A DNA stretch of 64,000 nucleotides. Origin: Mimachlamys varia. Taxonomy: Eukaryota; Mollusca; Bivalvia; Pectinida; Pectinidae. Below the pieces are notes generated by a model, which saw only the letters and a program-made list of their open reading frames with translations, ran no database searches and was not told where the DNA came from. The stretch covers positions 50,274,686-50,338,685 of the forward strand of contig OX392529.1 of the NCBI GenBank assembly GCA_947623455.1, in the 5' to 3' direction. Positions within the stretch are counted from its first letter, which is position 1. Every line of letters begins with the position of its first letter. The translations under genes and the position numbers were made by a program. This document shows positions 56,004-64,000 of the stretch, piece after piece.

Positions 56004-56645
56004 TGTTTTGAGTGGCTATACTGGCGATTAGAACATGATATTTGGTTTGAACTCGAGACCGACATTTGGTTTGAACTCGAGACCGACAGGTCGAGAGTTT
56101 AAACCAAATATCATGTTCTAATCGCCAGTATAGACACGAAAAATAACGTACTACCCCCATTCTAACACTCATTGACAAATTTAATACGCTTATTTGTTTA
56201 GATACATTGTATTTCCTTGCTTCAAGTACGTAGTTAAGTACTCTGTGACCTGGCTGGTACCGTGTCTTTCTATAGCCAACTGACCAATCAGAAGGAAGCT
56301 TTCAAAGGTCGGTCATTTAGCCACGCCCATACATGTACTGGCGAGCGCTTGGTCTGGATGTTGACGAGGCGGAATATTTGGATTTAGTTTCTTTGTGAAC
56401 ATATGTTTACGACATCCTTGGTTAACATTGACAAAATGGCTACAATTCCATTTCAGTATGCATGCAAATATGTTCGTATCGACAAAATCGTGCATAGATT
56501 GGGGATAGTACGTTATTTTTCGTGTCTATACTGGCGATTAGAACATGGGATTTGGTTTAAACTCTCGAACTATCGGTCTCGAGTTCAAACCAAATTTCAA
56601 GTTCTAATCGCCAGTATAGCCACTCAAAACAATGCACTATTCCCT
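56004..56645. repeat. double foldback (nested inverted repeats)
   Basis: Two hairpins, 56008-56140 and 56515-56632, each pair CTATACTGGCGATTAGAACA with its complement TGTTCTAATCGCCAGTATAG around a GGTTTGAACTCGAGACCG core. The hairpins are also inverted copies of each other, so the outer flanks GTTTTGAGTGG / CCACTCAAAAC and the inner flanks GACACGAAAAATAACGTAC / its complement also pair. About 340 bp of unrelated DNA separates them. This could be a foldback transposon with long palindromic termini. Confidence 0.88.
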
Positions 56646-57329
56646 AAATGAACCATGCCCACTTCCCATCTTAACCGGATCCGGAAAAAACGTCACAATG
56701 AACAGTCACATGTACCGGAAATTCGTCATATTCATTATGACGTCATTTGTTGATGTCACGTGTTATCTCTATCAACGAGACACACGACTTCGGTCACGAT
56801 ATATTTCGCTCTCACTATTTTCCACTATATTTTCAAGTTTTTATACCCAAGTATTTCGCAAGGACCGTCACAGACAGAGTTATCTAGGTAAGTGACTTGG
56901 GACAAGTAAAGTTTTCCAGTTTTGTGAAGAATATTGTCACGAAAAGTTTTTTTTTCTGAGGTCTTCCAATCATGGACGGGATATAGCGAATTGTATAGGA
57001 CTCGGGACTCGCAGATTAATTGATCACTGGAACATACAGTGTAAGCTTAGTGCAATAATTCTGTATATTCGGGCACGTACAATGTAGATATGGTCCGACT
57101 TTCTTCAATTATCATTGGCTAAAATATAGTCACATTGAGGTCAATGTTTTGTGATACTGACCTGATATTTCTACATAAAGAAACACCGAGTCAATATTGC
57201 ATTTTCGACGTAATATCATTATGACGTTATAGTGCCCAACTGTGAATTTCTTGCTTTATCAAAATAGATATGATGCATTTCCAGTTTTTTGCAAACAAGT
57301 TTCATATCTAATATAAAAAATATGGGCCT
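56646..57329. other. unassigned DNA with promoter-like and donor-like signals
   Basis: 56690-56790 has CCGGAA, an ATTATGACGTCATTT CRE-like palindrome and CACGTG-like sequence. At 56885-56891 there is AGGTAAGT, a perfect splice-donor string. Together they could mark an untranslated first exon, but no coding continuation was found. An 87-codon frame (56632-56895) is unrecognised. Confidence 0.25.
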
Positions 57330-57435
57330 TTGATTCGGTTAATATGGTGTTATACCAACCCAATAGAATCTAAAATATTGATTCTACAAGGTTGGTATAA
57401 CACCATGTTGACCTCACAAAAGGTCCATAATTGAT
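57330..57435. repeat. imperfect hairpin
   Basis: ATGGTGTTATACCAACC (57344) pairs with GGTTGGTATAACACCAT (ending about 57408), with GAATC/GATTC inside. The outer arms GGGCCTTTGATTCGG and CCTCACAAAAGGTCC pair imperfectly. It may be a small MITE. Confidence 0.65.
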
Positions 57436-58780
57436 ATATAACGGTGATATCAGATAGGGTCGGAGAACAAGTTGTACAACTCACATCAATCTGTTATACA
57501 TGCTGATTTACAGTATGGTAGACAACACATGTTGTCAATTACAGAAAGAAATGAATAAAGAAATAGCAAAGAAAAGAAATATTTAACTTACAAGGAAAAA
57601 TATAATGAAATGAGAAGATATAGAAACTAAAATCAAGGCAAAAGGGGGAAAGGACAAAAACAGTTCGTAAATTTCATTTATGCACGTCCTTTATACATGT
57701 AGTTAGTACAATCAAAATATAGAGGATATCTATACGTGTGGATATCTACTCGTGTGGATAATATTTTGATATTTTTCACTCGTGATGACGCCTTTACTGT
57801 TGTTATAGTGTACATTATGTGTGTGAGCCCAGGGGTGGGGCCTCTCTCCTTTCTAACATTGTTGTGTTTGGGGTCAAGTGGTCTATTAGATTGGTAATAG
57901 CTAAACCTAAGATCCCTAACGGTTTTGATTCTGAGGGCCCATTTTATCTGTATGGTAGTCATGCACACTATCAGAATAAAGCCCGAGGGTAGGAATTGGA
58001 TGGAGGATGCCCCCGCAATGGCCTGAATGTCAGCGGTAGCCCCCCTCTTATCTTTGTTTCGATAGGGCCCCATACTATCATTTACTACTGGTCGAAGGGA
58101 AGCAACTCTTATATATTGCTGGGCAAGATGTTCTAAACTATAGGAACACGACAAATATATATAATTGCCTTTTTGTTATTCTACGGGATATTTTTGATAT
58201 TTTGATACGTATGATGTCACTAGGTTATATGAATTACACAAATAGGGTCTAATTTGGTCTGATAATAGCCAGGAAATGGGGATGAGAGGGGAGTAATTTC
58301 TATATATAATATACATATGTATAATAAATGGACTGAAATTTTATCTACGGAGGAAAGTTAGTGTATATTAGTGGTTGTACCTTGGTACTTCACTGGTGTA
58401 GGAGCTTGACTTCTTGAGCTGCTAATCCCGTATGGAATAAACACTACACAATGAAGAGTTCTAATGTCACTGTAATAACACTTGTACTAATCCTCTGTGG
58501 GAAAACACAATCACGTTATTAACACTGAGATTAACACTTCGCGAAGCTATATCTGTTTCAATGATAAAATTATTTCTTCACTTATAAAAGAGAAATAAAC
58601 CTAAGCTAGATATCACTGAGTGATATTTTGTCTATGGTAACTCTATGGATATAGAAACTAGTCTATCACTATCCTTACACTAGCCTACGGCAGGGTCACG
58701 GGTGAGGATCTCGCTGTGAGGTTTCGACGGCCCGGGGATCAGGAGATGGTGATATTTTTCTGGACCGGGTCGATCGTCGG
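57436..58780. other. unassigned DNA containing one 158-codon minus-strand frame
   Basis: The frame at 58154 down to 57678 starts MSCSYSLEHLAQQYIRVASL and ends YPLYFDCTNYMYKGRA. A central hydrophobic run (IQFLPSGFILIVCMTTIQI) could be a membrane segment. It is the longest frame outside satellite DNA, but I recognise no family and see no codon pattern or splice context to support it. The remainder to 58780 has no supported feature. Confidence 0.3.
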
Positions 58781-58880
58781 CGACCAGATAGCTCTATTGG
58801 TTGAGCGTCCGTCTAGAGTTCGGAAGGTCCGGGGTTCGAAACCAGTCTGGCCGTGCATTTTTCCTCTCCCGTTACAGAAG
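58781..58880 (+). mobile_element. tRNA-derived SINE head
   Basis: GACCAGATAGCTCTATTGGT contains an A box (58789-58800). The B box GGTTCGAAACC is at 58833-58843, and the following CTGGCCGTGCATTTTTCCTC is shared with the spacer at 33755-33790. The tRNA-like part is continuous, but the 5' acceptor side does not match the 3' side well. Confidence 0.65.
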
Positions 58881-59299
58881 TAAATGTATCTTAGGTTCTA
58901 GTGCCTATGATTTACCCGACTCTTAGGCCCCCGATTGTGACCCTCTTTTCATATAAAACCGAAATCCTTGGCCGATCACTACGTCAAGCCAGATTTAGCA
59001 AAAGCCTTCGTTGGCGTTCTAGAAAAGTGGAAAAGTTGGTGAACGGGCGACCTGAGTTTGGACCAGGTTAGCTTATAATCGCACAACTAATGTGATTCTA
59101 AATTTATTTTCATAGTACGGATAGAACAAAAACCAACTTCCATCACATACATATGTACCATGTTAAAGTTAAGAATAATTTCATGTATAAATACAGCTAA
59201 TCAGTAAAACACAATATATATGTAAATATTTCTGTATGATCTTTTATTTACATGATAATGAATGGAAATTATAATGCATTTGCTGTTCTCGTATTTTAT
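58881..59299. other. unassigned DNA
   Basis: May include the rest of the SINE body to about 59050. Nothing else supported. Confidence 0.35.
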
Positions 59300-59303
59300 T
59301 TAA

Positions 59304-59662
59304 AGGCCCAATATACGTAACTTTCGGCAAATCTTGGTGCAAAAATCGAGCCTTATAAGTTTCTATATATATAAATTTAGTTAAGATTAACCGATATCAG
59401 CAATATTCAAGATGAAATCTTACGCGGTTACCGGTACAGCAGCAGTTGAAACTCGGTATTTGTAAACACGCGTCCATTTTGAACCGTCTTCTTACTTCGG
59501 CTTGTTGTTGAAGTGAGCCCCACCTGAATTATTTCCAATTCTTTTTAGTTACCGCTCGGGTTTACTTAGTTTTAGTCTTATTTTTGCATGGTTATCAACT
59601 GGATTTTTTTCAGAATTTTGCAGAATCACGAAAGAATTCCTGTAGTTACGTATATTGAGCCT
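59304..59662 (+). mobile_element. TTAA-flanked MITE, copy 3
   Basis: 359 bp, with ends AGGCCCAATATACGTAAC and GTTACGTATATTGAGCCT, and TTAA on both sides (59300-59303 and 59663-59666). Relative to copy 2 it lacks about 20 bp near CTTTGG...TTAGTTACC. Confidence 0.9.
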
Positions 59663-60049
59663 TTAAATATGTCCCATTCTTATTTGTAATAAATAAGTAA
59701 TTGTTCAAATAAATGTAACCAAATTGACACAATCACGGTTAAAAAAAAGAAAATACCAACGTAATCGCAACCATTATATTCATTACAATGATACCGGAAG
59801 TACCGTTTCAGCGCCGTACAAAGGTCGTAAGTGGCACTTACGACCTTCCACTTCTGAAAAAAACAACAAAAAAACTGCAGGGTCAGTTACGACCTTGTTT
59901 TTTACTAAAAACTTTTTTAATAATTACCTTAAATATTAGATATTTTGACAAAAGATGCGTATTTAGTGATTAAATCGGAAAATGAAAAAAAAGCAAGCAA
60001 CAAAGGTCGTAAGTGGCACTTACTACCTTTCTATTATATGACGTCGATA
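59663..60049. repeat. spacer with a perfect 27-nt palindrome and its half copy
   Basis: 59821-59847 is AAGGTCGTAAGTG, one G, then the exact complement CACTTACGACCTT. 60003-60031 repeats it with one mismatch (AAAGGTCGTAAGTGGCACTT then ACTACCTTT). The two lie about 180 bp apart in direct order, with a further GTTACGACCTTG between (59886-59897). Confidence 0.75.
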
Positions 60050-60682
60050 TGACGTCACCATCACTGGTAAGTGGGACAATCTGGCAGAATCTTACTCAAA
60101 CTACATTCAAACCACGTAAATTTACGTCATTTTCACTCGATGTTGTTTGCGGTTAACTCCCTTTGTTTATGACCTTGGAGCCATATGATTGATGGTCGGG
60201 TGGTGCAGTGGATAGCGCACTTGACTTTCACCAAGGCGGCCGGGGTTCGATTCCCCGATCGGACGTGAAAAGGTACGGGGTCACCTGCCCGACCACGTGG
60301 GTTTTCTCCGGGTACTCCGGTTTCCTCCCACAATAAGACCCCTCGAGCGCTAACATCCGGGCCAACAAGAGTGATTAATATAAGTTGTATAGCTTGTTTC
60401 ATAATTGTTGTAAAATAAATAAAGTTTATATTATATATGATTGGTCCTTAGACTCCCTATTGTATACGTCAACAATATTCGAATGACGTCACGCAGTCGT
60501 GTCCATGTACAGACTTTTGCACTAATATTCCAATGCGGTACCCTCATTCGTTATTTCCACATTGATAATTACTATTTTATTCACTATTTTCTAATATCAA
60601 CAGTTTTTTTTATTATTTTGATATTCCTTTTTTTATATCAGATAACAAGAATTCGTTTTGATTTCTTGGTGTCAGAAAATAA
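60050..60682 (+). repeat. module pair of block flank, direct arm of a local palindrome
   Basis: 60050-60182 matches 52007-52140 and 60443-60680 matches 52150-52380. Their inverted counterpart lies at 61265-61675, so these are arms of a palindrome of about 1.6 kb centred near 60980. The direct arm is interrupted by the SINE at 60192. Confidence 0.85.
60192..60434 (+). mobile_element. tRNA-derived SINE with 9-bp target duplication
   Basis: The head has A box TGGTGCAGTGGATAGCGCAC and B box GGGGTTCGATTCCCCGA. It is followed by a conserved central segment CGTGGGTTTTCTCCGGGTAC / TCCGGTTTCCTCCCACA, a body and an A-rich tail (AAAATAAATAAAG). Target duplications ATATGATTG lie at 60183-60191 and 60435-60443. 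Uninterrupted GAGCCATATGATTGGTCC is present at 52134 and, inverted, near 61520. The central segment is like the deeply conserved SINE core domains described in animals (Meta/Nin type); which one is not tested. Confidence 0.95.
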
Positions 60683-61685
60683 AACACAAGTTACGTTATG
60701 CACCGTGTTTACATTGAGGGTCACGCGTGGGGTGATTATAGAGTATTGAGTGTAACGTGGCGAGAGGCGCACGTGCTTTACAGGTGTTTAAGTATGTTGG
60801 TCTTTCGAGCTTTTGCAGCACACCTCGACAGACGCTATAGTGAGATCCCCATCCTGCCCAATCAGGTTTATGTTGAAAAGATAAGTATTTGTTTTGTTTT
60901 CTGTGTTGCAGATTTGTAAGCCGTACAAGGATAGACAGCTATGGTCTCATGATGCTGTTTTCACGTGTGCATAACGGACATTGTTATGTGTTTATTTGTT
61001 TGTGAAAATGAACACAGTGCGTTGAGTTTTATTTGATAAATAGTTTATGTTCGTTTGAACTGGTCAATTAGAACATAATGTATGAATATATATCACAAAT
61101 TTATCAAATACAAAACACAAGATTGTACAATACAAATAACATGATATCGAACATACATCACATGTTTTCGAATATAATCCACGAGATATTGAATATCCAT
61201 CAAAAGATGTTATAATATTGCAACGTTTAACACGAAATATCGATTATATTTTATAAAATCGATTTTCTGTTATCAAGCTAATATTTTCTGACACCAAGAA
61301 ATCATAACGAATTCTTGATATTTGATATAAAAAAAAGGAATATCAAAATAATAAAAAAACTGTTGATATCAGAAAATAGTGAATAAAAAAGTAATTATCA
61401 ATGTGAAAAAACGAATGAGGGTACCGCATTGGAATATTAGTGCAAAAGTCTGTACATGGACACGACTGCGTGACGTCATTCGAATATTGTTGACGTATAC
61501 AATAGGAAGTCTAAGGACCAATCATATGGCTCCAAGGTCATAAACAAAGGGAGTTAACCGCAAACAACATTGAGTGAAAATGACGTAAAATTACGTGGTT
61601 TGAATGTAGTTTGAGTAAGATTCTGCCAGATTGTCCCACTTTCCAGTGATGGTGACGTCATATTTTGGTTGAAATATCGTACTCA
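60683..61685 (-). repeat. inverted flank blocks of composite E
   Basis: 60683-60960 is the inverted copy of about 53085-53345. 60961-61509 is inverted 52141-52690 without the TTAA MITE. 61510-61685 is inverted 51983-52140. The minus-strand order is thus the same as 51983-53345. Confidence 0.87.
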
Positions 61686-62012
61686 CAGGGGCGTAGCTGC
61701 CATGTACGCACATACGCCCGTGCTTGCACATCATTATCCAGAGTATGTGTATTAAAGTCGAGATATTCCACAATTCGATTTCTATTAGATTTTTTTAGAT
61801 TTGATATAAAAAATGGCCCTTCTTTCAGCATTCTAAGAGTAATAAGAGAAGGGCCATTATTTTCTAAATTTTCAGTCAGTCCCAACAATGAGCCAGGCCC
61901 AAAATCCTTAACTTTAAACGTCTCCATAGGAAAGCATTACAAAATTAAGGAAAATTCCTTTAACTTTTCCCGTAAATTCTGTAATGTTTTCCTGTGGAGA
62001 TGTTAAAGTTAA

Positions 62013-62662
62013 GGTGGCAGTGTACAGAAGGCTTTTGTGGCCATGGGTGACATTTTTGTACAATGAATAACCCCTATAATAGCATGCCTTTGAAAATCTA
62101 AAAAAAAAATAAGGAGTAAAATTGGCTTAAGCATGATGAAGTGGACTTTGTAGACTTCACATTTGCAAAGTGAGAAAAAAAAGATTTTGGTTAGAGATTA
62201 AAATTTTGACCCTTCCGAAATGGGTGTCTACACATGAAAAGCTAGCTTTACAGGAAGTGAAATTTCGCCAACAGCACATGAGGGAAAATAGCGAAAAATC
62301 TAAACGTACGACCTATGCTGGGACAGATATAATTCTGCAACCAAGTTAGTAAGCTTTAATTTTAGATAGAACTTGAGAAAAAAAATCCTATCTGCATAGT
62401 CCAAATTTTGTGTCAAAAACAGTGATATTTTGCATTTTTCGGTAATTTTTGATGTGGTAGCCATGGTTTTCACACAAGTGCCATATATAGGATACATCAG
62501 TGAATACACTTCATAGTCCTTTTTTTGAATTGGAAATGATATACAATTTACAAAAGTGTGTACATTCACATCTATGCAGTGTACGGTTAAATCCCGGTGT
62601 TGACAATTCTCAGGCATTGGTCTTTTTCCCCATAAATCTCTAGATCTACTGTACACAGCTAC
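62013..62662 (-). mobile_element. TTAA-flanked insert, copy in C5
   Basis: 650 bp, reverse of 50929-51577. TTAA at 62009-62012; the other flank has mutated to CTAA (62663-62666). The 118-codon frame (62656 down to 62300) is open and differs from the first copy at nine residues. Confidence 0.85.
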
Positions 62663-62794
62663 CTAAGGAAATTCCGTAAGTTGAGGAACGTTCGTGTAAC
62701 TAGGCCTATTCGAATTATACAAAATTATGCTTCAAAAAACAAGCAAGAGTACTTGAAATAATCACATAACATATACTTATTAACAGAGACGTAT

Positions 62795-63070
62795 CACAGG
62801 GACCTGAGAATTTGTTATGGTTAGTTTTGGACCTAAACTAGGGTGTTGAGAGTAATTTTACACTTTGGGGGGTGAGATGATGGAGGTTAAATCAGTTTTC
62901 GATAAAAATGCCCTTCAATGATAGCCTTTATGGCCATTGAGGGGACATTTTTTATTGAAAATCTAACATAAAGAACCCACCCTTCCCTCAACCCCCAAAA
63001 AGTGTAAAATTATTTTAAACATTCTAGTTTAGGTCCAAAACTAGCCGTAACATATTCGCAGGTCCCTATG
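62795..63070. mobile_element. hAT-like MITE in C5
   Basis: 276 bp, flanked by perfect AGACGTAT duplications (62787-62794 and 63071-63078), the complement of the ATACGTCT site in C3 and C4. Confidence 0.92.
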
Positions 63071-63385
63071 AGACGTATGTATATCAAAGATAGTTGTATA
63101 TGTCTCTGTTATTACAATGTACTTACTACGAGTAAATGGCGTAAGAAACGTATATATGGATAATGTTTTTCTTTTTCATACATCATGAAAGTAAAACATA
63201 TCGTATTCCATTTCCGCATTAATAATTTGTATAATGATAGGCCAGACAATGTTTATTCAAACAAGTCCAAAATAATGGTATCACTTGAAGTTCAAAGGTG
63301 ATTTTTCCCGAAAAAAACCCTAGCCTACTTGTAAACGTCGCGGGGTTTGCACATCAAAATTCCTCCAGCTACGTATACGCCCCTG

Positions 63386-64000
63386 GTTACATGTACCGAT
63401 AAGTCGCTGAACTCAGCAGTAATCATTTCTGATAGCGATAATCACAGGGATTAGTATAGAGGTACTCAAGAGGGATTAACTGTAATGATCTACCTAATAT
63501 AGAACAAAATTGATGAAGAGTTACCTAACGTTTCACTCACCTTGGATTTGACCAATATGTGTCATATTTCAAAACATCATTAAAATGTAATTGTTAAGAA
63601 CGCCCTAAAACGTCTTAATTTAAATTGATTGACGTAAGACAAAATCGTTTTTGTGTGATATTTAATGTTATAAAATCTGCACACCTGTAATGATCTATTT
63701 TATTTACTATAAATACTGTAAGTTTTCCTCTTGAGTTACTGTGTTCATTTCAAACACGAAAGTGCCTAACTGTGCGCTGATGTGTAATCAAAGCTCCCCT
63801 AACCCCTGATTGGCCTTTTAGTTTATATATTTTGATCTTGAATCGACTGTAGATTGTCACGTGTACTAACACTACACTTTCATCTATATGTTCGATTTCA
63901 ACACTCTAATCAGAAACTGGACAGAAAGTGATATTGGAGGTACTTACTATGGAAGGTCACCTCTGATTGGATACATCTTGCTCATGTTATACCTTTTCTG
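63386..64000 (-). repeat. flank block F, inverted copy running off the window
   Basis: Reverse complement of about 49595-50209 (module AACACAGTAACTCAAGAGGA is at 63723-63745). The sequence continues beyond the window end. Confidence 0.87.

Larger units (their letters stand above)
61686..63385 (-). mobile_element. composite block E, inverted copy C5
   Basis: Reverse copy of C3 (50210-51982), with CAGGGGCGTAGCTGCC and ACGTATACGCCCCTG ends, the 649-bp insert (62013-62662) and the hAT-like MITE (62795-63070). It lacks the C3-specific 38-bp triplication. Confidence 0.82.

Overview
The window reads as AT-rich eukaryotic nuclear DNA, most likely from a marine invertebrate and plausibly a bivalve mollusc. 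Evidence: tRNA-derived SINEs, several non-autonomous DNA-transposon families, LINE, Tc1/mariner and Tigger/pogo relics, long satellite arrays, and no operons or dense open frames. The taxon is an inference from repeat style. I see no intact host gene. Open frames are short, repeat-derived or unsupported, so the window is best read as an intergenic or intronic repeat landscape.

Layout: 0-10 kb is mostly unassigned AT-rich DNA with one TIR element (1.0 kb), a degenerate minisatellite (2.8 kb) and the first copies of two dispersed families, called here D1 (motif CTAGYATCACTGAAGAGTCC) and D2 (motif GTGTTCCGGAAGAGTAAGCG). 10-20 kb has several tandem arrays, a foldback MITE at 12.0 kb, a tRNA-SINE at 13.8 kb, a near-perfect 1,278-bp tandem duplication (16.3-19.1 kb) and a TTAA-flanked MITE. 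20-30 kb holds a LINE fragment, more D2 copies, a Tigger/pogo relic with a CENP-B-type DNA-binding domain (24.9-25.4 kb), a GC-rich 34-bp minisatellite (27.5-28.0 kb) and a 162-bp repeat. 30-41 kb has the first copy of a segmental duplication, 22/66-bp palindrome-rich satellite arrays on both sides of a 2.15-kb array of 38-bp units, and a decayed LINE reverse transcriptase (38.9-39.8 kb).

From 41 kb to the end the sequence is a mosaic of direct and inverted copies of one composite block (TIR-like ends CAGGGGCGTA; copies at 43.6, 50.2, 54.4 and 61.7 kb, with an older core at 31.7 kb). Because copies with and without each insertion occur in the same window, insertions can be ordered and their target-site duplications read directly: a hAT-like MITE (8-bp duplication), a 649-bp TTAA-flanked insert with a 118-codon frame, a 375-bp TTAA MITE, and a tRNA-SINE with a 9-bp duplication. 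A Tc1/mariner relic (TA duplication) and a 1.4-kb element with about 280-bp terminal inverted repeats sit in the second copy of the segmental duplication (44.8-48.9 kb). A double foldback lies at 56.0-56.65 kb. The window's biology is transposon nesting, segmental duplication and satellite growth rather than a gene pathway.
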